From: Penelope pileata
Taxonomy: Eukaryota; Chordata; Aves; Galliformes; Cracidae
Reading direction: 5' to 3'
DNA length: 64,000 nt
Assembly (NCBI GenBank): GCA_013396635.1
Contig: WBMW01003969.1
Location: forward strand, 765,426-829,425
A program made the position numbers and the translations under genes. Shown here one piece after another: positions 40,401 through 52,400 of this stretch (position 1 is the stretch's first letter; each line of letters starts with the position of its first letter). Below the pieces are notes generated by a model. It was given only the letters and a program-made list of their open reading frames with translations. It had not been told where the DNA came from and ran no database searches.

Positions 40401-43400
40401 CAAACGTTGTGTACCGAAGTTCAGCTCTTCGTGAGTTAAGGGTAAGGCATTCAGTTGGTCCACCAGGAGGTTACAGATTCTTTATCAAGCACAAGAGAAG
40501 ATGTGGGTCTGTAAGAAGCTAACCAGTTTAAAATGATTATCATAATCAGTTTGTTTTTCATCAGCTGATATTCATTCAGTGTTTGAAATTGGAGAGTCTA
40601 GAGGGGAAGAGGAGAGGCTTATTATTTCTGCCTTTTTCTTAAAACAATGAAATTATGCAAGATAAACTGTTTCCTGTATGACTCTTCTGCTCCAGAAACT
40701 GAAAACTGAATTGCATGTTTTGCTGCCAATGAGTAAAAGCTGAAAACAACAGTTAAAAAGCCCTGCTTTTGATTTCAGGAGGTATAATCGTGTCCTTCAT
40801 GTGGGAGTTGCAAGGCTCAGGAGCCCTTTGTTTTTCTTGCGTCTGATACCTTCTCGCTGTGGTATTGAGGACACAAATGCATACCTTATACCTAAACGCT
40901 CCTTAATGACCAACTTGTCACAGCCTGTATGGAAGCTGTTCATAACATTTTTAAAATATGCAAAAATTCTTTTCTTTGTGAATGAGAGTACAAATTTACT
41001 TATACTGATCACTCAGGGATCCTTGGGATCTTCTGGTAATGGTCCTCCACAGGAGACACCCATCTCATTGGGAATGGTGTTGAAGGACGGAGAAACAGTT
41101 CTTGGTCAGAGATATAGAAGTATAGAAATGACAAAAGATCTGTAACATTTCCTCTCGTTATTTGTACAGGGTGGGATCCAATCCACTGTAGTTCAGATCT
41201 CAAGACTGTGATCCAGTCTGTCTGCTTTCCCAGAGTCCTAAGATGTTGGCACCTTGTCTCACGAGATTCTTTGTCTGAGATCTCTTGGGTCTGTATGCTC
41301 CCAAGTGCCCTATGCTCTCTCCTGCCTCCAGCTACAGGGAGTCAGTGTGAGGCAGACAGATAGCTGTGTTCCATCTAGCTCTCCAGAGAAGCATAAAACC
41401 TGATTGCTAAGAACATCTATTTGTTCATATCTGCGTGTCTGCTTTAATAGAACTTTAGGCAGAGAGCCTGATCTTGAAAGGAGTGATAATCTCCAGAACA
41501 CCCAGCTGCTGGCACAGGGCTGAGCTGGCACTGAAGAATAGTGCTTCAGTTTGCTTTTAGGATTACACTTGAAAAATCTTGGCAGCTCCCTTTGCTATTC
41601 ACCGCCATAGATGAAAAGGACCTACAAAAATGTATCAGGGAAAAAAAAGTAGAAATTAAGACACTTCAAGTTAATGAGCCACTAAAAACATTAGTCTGAT
41701 TTTGGACTGCTCAGATTTACTTACATTAGTCTTTCAGATGTGCTGGGGACCGTTTTGTGGTCTCTAGGCCAATGGGTGTGGAAAAGCCCAAGTCCTTACT
41801 GTTGAGTCTCTTAGAGTGACAAACAGCATGGCAATATTCAATTTGCTTATTGGGAATCGTTCTTGGCCCATGCTGATTTCAAACCAGGCCCCGAAATTAT
41901 TTTGGAAGGGCAATAGCTCGCCCAGGCCAAAGCTATCACAGGCGCAGTTCTAATGAGTTAATGGGCTGGATAATCAAGTTTCAGGCCTGGGAACAGTCCC
42001 TGGCACTCTTTAATCTACACTTCTATTGATGCAGCCAGGGGAGCTAAAGCTAAATAAATACTGTAATTGGAAAAATATAGCCCTCACCATATAATTATTT
42101 CAGTAAACTATTAGCAAAATTATGTTTTGTGTCTGTAAAGTGCGGCATAAATTTCAGTCAATACCATTTAGGCTATATCTCCATATTTAGAAAGTGGACT
42201 TAGGTGTAAATGAGGTGGAATTTTCCCCATGTTATCCAAAATATGTATTCTCCAAGGAAACAAAAACTGGAGTAGAAAAATCTACTTTCCATACTTAAGT
42301 TAAAAGCCACACAAACCCATCCCCCAAAGACATAATGTCAAATCCACCAAAGACACTATTCAAAGAGTACTCTCCTTACACAAATAATGTATTGCAGTGC
42401 TCCCAACATCAAAGCAAATGTTTTGTTTTGTTTTTTTTTAAATTGGTGTATGCAACCAACAAAACTCAGACTCTCTGTATTTGGACTGAATCTTATCTTT
42501 CTTGGTGTAAAGCCTTTCCTCTTACCTGTCTATTCATCACTCGCAGGCTCTAATACACATGCAAGCAAAATATGGAAATAAAATCCATGCAAGAAGATCA
42601 GGGGGAGCTCTTTTCCTCCATAGGGCTCAAGACTGAGCAATTCTGATTTGCCTGAAGTTAAAGGGGATTACTGGCTATCCAGATTTTTTTTTTTGACACC
42701 ATTGAAAATTTTAACAGTAAGCTTCATGAGAGCCATGACAGTCAAATCCCAGAGGCTTGCAGATGTTCTTCAGTACCCGGGTCTTAATATGGCATTGGAG
42801 CCAAGTCCTGGTTTTGCTGAATTCAACAGCAACCCTTCTTTGACTTCAGTGCATCAAGTTTTCATAATGCCACAAATTCAGAAGTATTTCCCAGCATAGC
42901 ATGTTACATGACCAGATTTTACCTGGGACTTCCTTAAACACTGTTTTTGGACCAGAGCTAACACTAACATTAATATATAATAAATAATGGACCAGAGCTA
43001 ACGTTAACGTATAATAAATAATGCATTCCTCTTCTCTGCTTCTTTGAGTAACTCCTTTTAACTGGAAATGGGCAGGTGAGAAAGGTCTGCTAATGAGAGC
43101 TCTGCTAATGCATATGGAGCACAAACTGTGTTAGGCTGGCCAAAAGAGGGAGAAGTCTGTGCAGAAACGTAGCTGCATGCTTGCATTTGTTTATTGATGT
43201 TTATAGAAGTGGTAGTCATTTCCTCTGCTTTGTGTCTGCAGGCCTTTTTTGTTATATACTGATTCCATTTTTACTTTATGTATGAGCATGTATATGTATA
43301 GCAGGTGGATATAATCAGACTGCCATCAGTTTAAGTTTAGGAAATGTTGTTTAATATGACTTTATATATTTATATGCAGTATTAAGTAGGGATGTAGCAG

Positions 43401-46400
43401 AATATTGTTGCTATATACTTTAAAGCCACTGTTAATAGCATATATATGTATATGCACTTAAATATATATGTAATACAGAAAAACATCTGTGTCTCTACCA
43501 GTGTTGCTGTAAGTAGTAGAATCAGGGTCTGGTGGCTGTCCCATTTTCATACACAGTCTGCATTGAACAACATAAAAAGACAATTTTATGAGCAGTCCAT
43601 CAAGAACAATTTCATCGCTTTGAAATATGTCTCATTTCCTTTGTTTTTAAAGAGGCCAATAAAATCCAACAGGTGCTAATGCAGTGTGACGTGCTGTTGG
43701 GTAATTTTTAAACACTTTTTGACGTCTGTGTGGTGTCTTATTCATATAAATGCCTTAGTAGTCGGACAGACCGCAGCACCTCTGTGACGTGGGAATCAAA
43801 TTGAAGCTTATAACAATTCAGTATCCCCGGTTTACCTGTATTTAAAAGCCGCATGCTGTGGGTGCTGAGTTCTGGATAAAATCAATGTCATCTAACGTTT
43901 GCTTTTACACACCCTACCATCGCTCGTTTATTTTGATTTGCAATCACCAGACTGGCTGCGTGTGCGGATGCATTTAGAAGAAAAGGCTGCATGTAGAAAG
44001 CTGGCTATAGCAGAGCAGAGGGCTTGCTTTTCAAAATGAGGTGGATGAAGGAATGTGCACGTTTGCCATGGCTGTGCATACAGATGTATTGACTGTGTTC
44101 ACAGTGGTTACTTCCAGGCCACAGCTCTGATCTTTTCGCTGCACAGCAATATGAAGCGATAATAGCTGGTATGGCTTAATCAGCCCCCACTCTCTTCTGG
44201 GGACAGTGCTGCTTCCAGTCACAAGCACGCATGGATAAAAACTGCTGTCTCCATCAAAGACCACACCAATAAAAGGACCAATTTCTAAGAGGAAGTAGGT
44301 GCAAAGGATAGTAAAGCTGTGTGAGCCGAGAGATCAGGGCTAAGGGGAGGGTCTCCTGCGCTTGATGGAGGCTGATTAAACAGCTGTCTCAGTGCCTTTA
44401 TCAGGACATAGAGTTGTCACAGAATCGTTTCAGTTGGAAGGGACCTATAAAAGTCACTTGGTCCAACTCCCCTGCAGTGAACAGGGACACCTACAGCTAG
44501 AGCAGGGTGCTCAGGGCCCCCTCCAGCCTGACCTTGAGTGTCTCCAGGAATGGGGTATCCACCACACCTCTGGGCGACCTTCTCCAGTGCTTCACCACCC
44601 TTATCGTAAAAAAACTTCTTCCAAGCAATTCTTGATTGTCAGACTGGTCCTGTGGCCATAAAAGTGAAATTTCTTCTGCCAACACCAGATGCACAGGCAG
44701 TTGTTGACTCACTAGATCCATCCAGCCCTCCTCAAGCCAATTCTCTTCATCAGCAGGACTGAGGAGAACACCACCTGGTTCCCCATTCCCTTGACCATCT
44801 CCCCCTTGCAGGATCTTCCAGGATAAAATTGAAGCTTCTTATTTTTGTGAATATGATGGACAGCAGTTTTTCATGGATTTACTTTTCATGCTAGAAAAAG
44901 CCATTTCTACTGCTCACTCTTTTTTCTCATTTCATCCCCATGCAACAGGTGAATCAATACTAGAGGATGGTACTCTGTGGAAAAAAAAAGGACAGTGTGG
45001 CCTTTGGCTGATCCTGTGCTTGCTATGCTAGATGAGAAACTGCATTCCTGTTAGTCCTCTCAATCAGATCTATCCCTGGAAGTCATGGCTAAGGCTGATG
45101 CTTTCCCAGGCCTAGGGAAGAATGTTGTCCTAGTTCAAGACATCGCATGCTGTTTGTGTAGTATTTACATTTCCTCAAAAAAAAAAAAAAGAAAAAAGCG
45201 TTACTAATGCATTTTTTCTTACACTTGTGTGATGTAAATAAATATTCTTGGATGCAGGAAGCTAACCTTTCCCTAACCCTTAGGAGTTGGTGTCCAAACT
45301 TTGTTTGGTTTGCCAGAGTAATCAGAAACACAAACAAGTTGATGGATGAGCTTTATTTGTTGACCTGTCTGCATTCCTGCCTAGCTCTGCATTTTTATTG
45401 ATATGCATTTTGGGTCAGCAGATTCATACAGTTCACACTTCATTATCTAAAAAAAACATAGAATGCTGAGAAGTGATCTTAAAGAGCACAACTCTTTCTG
45501 CAATTCCTGGGTTAGTCCTGAATGGATCAAAAAGCATTGAAGCCCGTGCTGATGCAGTGAAAGTTAATCAACACTGATTTCTGCTATAAACTGAAGTAGT
45601 CCTTTTCTGGAAAGTTAGCGTGGAAATTGGAAGTAGCAGGTGGTGGGTTTCCATCTTTTCTCTTGGAAGTGATCTGACTGACATATTGGTGGTAGCATTT
45701 GAGTCCTTTGAAGGCCCAAATCATGACCTTAGGACTATAGATAAGTGACAGAAAGTTGAAAAAGACTTTTTTGATAACATAAGTAATTCCCACGCTTTGG
45801 TTAGATATTTACATCTGATTATGTAGAACTCTTCAGCTGTCAAATGCTCCCAGGGCAAATATGTTCTTGTCCTGAAACTGGCTGAGGCACACACCCTCTA
45901 GCCTTCAAGTGGCCATTCGCCAAGTTCAGAAACACACGTCTTTCGTCTAGTCAAGGATATTTCGTGTCCTTCCTTTATATCAGCTTGTGGGAACTGTCAC
46001 AAGTAAAATATAAATCATGAGCAGTGAATACATCTTTTACAATAAGCATAAAAGGAAAAGAAAGAAAAAATGTTTATTGCAGATTACTTCCCTTGAATTA
46101 TGCCTTCATATCTTAATTGTTCCTTTTTTGTTTTTGTTTTTTGTTTTGTTTGGAGGTTTTGAAGTGAGTGAAGTAAATGTAATGCCTAAAGTCTTAGGTA
46201 CTTTACCTTGTTTTCATTATGGACACTGTTGAAATACCTTAAAAAAGTTCCGTATCTTGAAGACATAGCAAAGTAATTCTTTGTGCTGCATAAGAAACTG
46301 TACCAGGAAAAAGAGTTACTGGACTGTTCTTGCAAAGTAGTGCTGTTTGACGTTGAGAAAGGAAGTATTTTAATGCCGGGTGATGTCCTCTCAAGACAGT

Positions 46401-49400
46401 CAACTGGGACAGAGAAAAGTAAATGATTCTCACATAGCTTAGTGGCAGAATGGGGAAGGAAAATGTAACCCTGATGAAATCCATTCTGGAAAGAATCTAA
46501 CGCTGGAGTGTGCAAGATGCTTATGCAACTGTCCGCTTTGGTTCCAGCTTGACAGAGCTGTAAACATCTGGCACGGGGACATGGGACATAGCGCCTTCAA
46601 AATTCATTCAGACTGAGTACTTTTCTGGGTATTTTTTTCTCTTTACAGGAACCTAGACCTTTGTATAACAGAAGGTGCCAGTATTATTCAAGTGGAGTAG
46701 GATTCCTGTATGATGCCTACCAGACAGAGGTAAACAAAGTCACTTCCTCACATGTTCATTTCTGTTGTGTGAGGGGCTGAGGAGGAGGGAGGCAGTTATT
46801 TGAGTGTCTCTGTGCATGTAGGTCATGGATTGATGATAACAGTTTTTCCCTCCCATTAGTGATCCCTCTCCTGTCCAAGCTCCAATGATTGCAAATCATT
46901 ACAATCAGTGAGGTTTTGAGTTGTCATCAATGTTTGCATCCAACACGCTGCTCTGGGATTGGAATGATTACTAGTCCATCTATGTTGTATAATAGCTGTC
47001 TGGAATGTATTTATCGTACTGTCTTCTTTCTCTGTGGAGGATTTTGTTGACTTCAAGTGGTATAGGAAATATCTAAATAAATCCATTTGCATTGCCCAGA
47101 AGACTTCAAATATTCTTTGTGTTTATTCAGCACAGGCCAAGAATGTCAGTGGTTTGTATGCAGTTTTTATTGTCTCAAAGACATTTGCATTGTATGAAAA
47201 TTGCCTGTACCCAAAGGGCTAGCCTCTGGAGAAGTCCAAATTTAGTTTCTTTTCCTATTTTTCATTTTACTATTATGGTGCATTGGTGGGAGTGAAAATG
47301 AAATCAGGCAGAGCAGGATAGAAAACAAACAGTGATATAACTTAGAAGAAGCCAGGTGTCATTCATGATCATTTATCATGTGGCTGTCAAAAAGTATGTG
47401 GGGAATGTTACTGTTGATAATTCTAGATGGGTTAGCAAAGTCTATTACTACGCTAAGCAGCTAACATTGCTTAAATCTTGCTGCTAGGGCATCCTGTTGT
47501 TGATTCCAGAAAATGTGTGACGAAAATGTTTCACTGACCTCTTTGCTTAAAGATCTGCCCAGACAAACTCTGTCCTCTTCCAACACGTCCACGCGCATTC
47601 AGACACAGGCATGTCCCAATAAATGCTTCTGATTCCTCTAGTAAGTGTGTAGCTGCAGTCACATTGACCTCAACTCCCTGCAGGTGACCCCAGCCTCGGG
47701 CGTCTGTCCAGACAGGTTTCCCTAGCTCTGCAGATTTTGTGAATGTCTCAGGGTGGGCCACCCTGAACTCCTTGCTCTGTTCTGGCAAAAAAGTCCTCCA
47801 CAAACATATCTTTTTTTAAAGTGTAGTTAGTCTATAATAACATTCTTGTCTGGTTGTCTACCAAGCTGGAGTCGGCATGTGCTAATTTGGAGCTGCTGAT
47901 CCATGGCATTTGAACTTGGCTTTTGCTTTCCTGAAATTAGCCAGCTAGTGAGCAGGGGACGTGCTCTGCATTCCAGGCGAACACCAAACCAGGAAGGCAG
48001 ATATTGTTTGCTGAGGGTGAGTTTCCTTTTGATTGCCTTCTCTAGCTTGTGAGTGGTCTCCAGCTCATGGAGTCTGCTGGATCCAGGTTTTTTCCTTGCT
48101 CAAAGCAGAAATAATTTGATTTTCTTGCAATTTCTATGAGGTGAGAACATCTCTTTAATAGTGCTGAGGGGATAGACAGCCCAAAACAGCCAGAATATGA
48201 AAAAGCTAAATGTGTGGTCAATGAAATGAAAAAATAGGTTTTGACATGCTTGATACCCACAAATGGCCTGCTTCCACCACCTTTGCTCACACCACGCCGT
48301 AATTTGTTTATTTTGGTTTATCCACTGATCTCCTAAAAAGGATTGTCTTGCTCTTTGCATGTTTTAAAAATGCAGTGATAAAAATAGACAACTCCAATAA
48401 CTCTCTTGGCCAAAAATTTAATACATCTTGCAGTCTAGAAGCAGCTAAAACAAGTCTAAGATCTTGATGATCTCCCTGTTTTGTCTTTATAGCCTTCTGC
48501 AGTCAGAAGGGGCAAATGGCCCTTACTTATGCTTGGAGAGGGGAAAAGGCCTTTTTTTTTTACCTATCAGAAGTGATCACCAAAGCCATGCATCAGAAAA
48601 AAAACGCATTTTAGCAGCCCGTTCCATCTTTCAAAGTACTCTGATCCCAACCACACACGTGATGGAAAAAGGGTATTTTAGCTATGTGAGTCCCAGGACA
48701 AAACCAAAGGCTTATGTTCCGCTCAGTGCAAAAGTATTAGGGCCTACCAACAAAATGTCCTTGGTAGCAGATACATTGGTGTGGTCTACTCCAGGATCAA
48801 TTTTCAAAATGCTTTGAGAAATAGCCATGTGATATTTCAGTCACTTCTGAGGTGGATCTTGATTAATCTGGGATAGTCCTTGACACTAATGCCCTCTTCT
48901 CCTGCAGTAAATTGCAGCTTGGACTGAAGAAGGCTACAGCTGATAGTGTCTTCAGGCCAGCAAAACACTTGCGTGAAATTCCAATAAGTTCGATCACAAC
49001 AGAACAAGGTTAATAGAAAGAGGTCATATCTCAGGGCAAAATACTCTTGTGACAAGTGGGGCACGTTATATCAGGCTATGATCTCCGTTTCTGGATTGCA
49101 AATCAGATTGGAATCATCCTTTTTCAATCTAACTTCCATTTTGGATTAGAACAACCGGTTTGTGCTGGAGACTAACCATACGTATAGCCTTGTCCTGGGC
49201 AGCAAAGCAGTCCTGAGGCATTGTTTTCACTTCCTTTTGGTTTTACCACCCTTCTAACTTCACTGCTCAAATTCTGCTAAGGATAAATGTGGCAAGTCTG
49301 AGATCAGCAGTAGGATGAGCTTTCTCTGGTGCTGAGTGTGTATGTAAGACTTTCTGCTGGGAGCAAACATGTAAGGAGTACAGACTCATTGACAATGGCA

Positions 49401-52400
49401 GTTTTCACACTGAAAAAGATGAGATGGGTCCAATACTCAGGAGCTGAGAAATGTGCTCCATCTGTGGAGACTGTCTCACGAAGGAACATGTTCATGGCTA
49501 AGCAGGAATAAGGACTGTCTGACAGAAGCTTTTCAAAAGCAGGAATGTATTCCTCAGCAAGCCATTTCTACTCTATCATGACAAATTTCCCAATCACTAA
49601 TGCATTTTATATGATTTTGCAAACAAAATACTTAGCTGTTACAGCATTTTTTTTTTGTATCAAAAACTATAGAAAAAATATATTTTCTGTCCTGCTAGCT
49701 TTTAAAACATGACAATTCTCTAGGATTTCAAACTCAATAAGCTAAAAATCTTGGGGAAAAAATAGATAAATAAAAAAGAAAGCCTTGCATATGAAACGTT
49801 TCAATTGGTCTGTATTGCCAAGTAGAAGAAATATACTTACCACACTTAAGGATTCTTTAAAAGGATTTCTTGTCTGGATTGAAAGTGGCTTACATGTGTC
49901 TACCTTTGTTGTACTAACATCTGTCCACTCCATGCAATTCCTGCTCACAATAATAAATCTTTTCAGCTTTATAATCAAGAGCCTGCTGTGAATGGTAGTT
50001 ATTTGCTGGAGTGCTTGGATCTTTTCTGAGTGGTTTTGTTTGTGGGTTTGGAGATCATTGCTGTTGTTGTCCTTAATTATTTCCTTCTTTGGGAGGATGC
50101 TACTGAAAGGCAAGAGCTCCCATTTAGTGGGAGCCATTCAGAGAAACTGGCATTTTTGCCCATTTCCCCACTGTGGTGGAGTGGTACTCCTACCCACTGC
50201 AGTGGCTTCTCATGGTGTGTGTCTCAGGACCCATGGTCCCTGTGTCACAGCTGTAAGGATCCGCTGGATCTGAATTTTAGCAAAGTAGCACGGAGCAGTG
50301 TAACAGAGTGACTGAAAACTCTGGCAGCCCTGGCACACCATCCCTCTGCACAACAGTAAGGAACACCGGACACTGCAGTAGCTGGTTCTTGCGGTCAGTA
50401 CAGTGACTTGGACGTTGCACTGCAACACCGAGATTAAAAGTCAGTCTCTTTTTTTTTGGCAGGTGACGTGTTATACCTTAAACAGCAAGTGCCAGCTGAA
50501 AGTAAAGAGTAACACATGCTATTGCTGTGACCTGTACAACTGTGAGAAGTAAGTGCCTGCGTGCAGTCGGTGGCCTCTGAATGCTCCTTGGTTTGTCCTT
50601 CCTCAGAGATTGGGAGTTTTGCCCTGAGGCCTGGAGAAGCAGCGCAGGGGGCTCATGTGCTGAGCGAGTCAGCTCCTCAGTCACTGATGTCCTGACAGCA
50701 GTGGATAGAAGCGCAGGGGCTATGTGTTGGTGTGGTCATGATTTCAGTTTCTTTTTCTTAAAATGTATCAGTAAGCTCTTTGCTGTGTGATCAAAGTCAG
50801 CCATGCAGTCATAGCCCTGTCAAGATTTAGTGGTGATTTTTCAATGCAGTTTTCTCACTCGATTTAATTATTTTTTCCTACCCAAATGGGGAAGACAAAG
50901 TGAATAGGAATGTAGATGTCCACACACAGAGATCGTGTTGCAGGCAAATGCAGAGCTCTTTCGTTAGTAATAGCTTCTGTATGTGTGGGATTCTACTAAT
51001 TGTTGTAGAGTCTTGTGAGTGTTTCCTGTGGGTGTTTCTTCTTGACTTCATCATTACCAAAGCATAAGAAGCCAGAAGATAAGGAGAGAGGAAATGTCTG
51101 GATATCCTTACAAAGAGCAGCAGAAGGCTAGCACAGGGTTGCCATGCAGTGATTTACCAGGAGTGCAAGAGTGGTTAGGAAAACTACATCACAGCCATGT
51201 CCCAAGGATTATAATGTGGAATATGGGTGGAATGAACTCACACAACTGGCTGGCCACCTGAATCAGAGATTTCAGTTGCAAGCAGCATCATGACTTTCCA
51301 CATACAAGGAACTGGAGAGAATTTCCCAGAGTGGAGCTTCTGCCCAACTCATTCTCTGTACAGCTCAGTATCATCCTATCATGCACTGTCATTCAACTTC
51401 TGTAACCCTCTGCAGTTCACACAGAGTCCCTCTTCTTTCTTTTCCCCTATGTATTTCCCATCTTCCTCCCTCCCCATGCCTCCTGTTTTGTTTTGTTGTG
51501 TTGGTTTTTTTCTCCTCCTTTTCATGTATCACTGATTCTGAGTCACCTCAGTCCTCCGTGAGCTTTGGCTAGCATGCTACCAGACGTGTGTTTTCGGCAT
51601 ATGAGAGTGAGGCTGGCACTGTGAGGTCGTACACAAGGTTTCTGCATGAAAGTGTTGCTTTTGCCCAGCATGAAGACAGGCACTGGGGAGAACAGCAGAT
51701 TGTTTTCAAGTTTTGCAGTAGAGTATTTCTGAATTTCAGCAAGGCAATGAGGGCTGACTTCACAATGTGCCTGATTTACAATAACCATTGCAATGTAGAA
51801 ATATAAACAAACAAAAATTTCTGGATAGTACAATCCATAGTTTGAAGGCACATCTTTATACTGTACTATGTTGCATCTGTTTATCTGGAACTGCTGACAC
51901 CATAAACAAATGCAGCCAGCTGGCAAAGTCTCCCTTCCTGTGGCTGAATTAATGCTTCAGCAACTTGCCTTCCCCACTGTCGGAGGTGCCAGCAGATTTC
52001 CAGGTGAACTGAGAAAAAAAGCTTTGCTGAACGTGTTTCAGCTGGTAGCAAAATGACAAGGGCGGCACCCATGTACCAGGACTGTCTCTGTGTTCAGAGG
52101 TCCTTAGCAAAAAATGAGGAATCTTTGCTTGTGCCAACACTGATCAGCCAAAGTAGGGTTGGTGTTTGTAGGACTAAATGTCTAATGGTTATTTTAGCTG
52201 AGCAGAGCTCTCTCCGGTTCATCTGAGCACTAGTATGTGTAGGTGGGAGCATGGATTAAGTACTTTGCTAAAGAGGAAAGTAAGCAGGAGGGATTCAGCT
52301 TCTCTGGAGCTCTTTGTTTTGTGCAAAACACAGCCGTGATGCTGCCTGCATTCCCTTTCAGCTCAGAGCAGTCCTCCAGCTACTACGAGTTTCTTGGTGT

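Larger units (their letters stand above)
25002..46648 (+). other. TMEM255B: TMEM255B intron 4
   Basis: This is the largest intron, about 21.6 kb, GT-AG. It carries CR1 copies at 29720, 35634 and 44416, a T/C tract at 32767, a GT-rich tract near 35262, a small tandem duplication at 42949, and motif-dense AT-rich blocks at 37640-37820 and 41821-42180. The parts at 25.0-29.5, 30.2-32.7, 32.9-35.1, 38-41.8 and 44.7-46.6 kb show no feature I can name. Confidence 0.85.

Noticed and set aside
39926..40434. Overlapping 149- and 110-codon frames in a GC-richer patch of intron 4
   Set aside because: Composition explains the lack of stops; several frames on both strands are open at once and none has a known pattern.
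49742..50137. 131-codon minus-strand frame in intron 5
   Set aside because: Low-complexity Ile/Lys/Phe-rich translation with no domain; likely chance.
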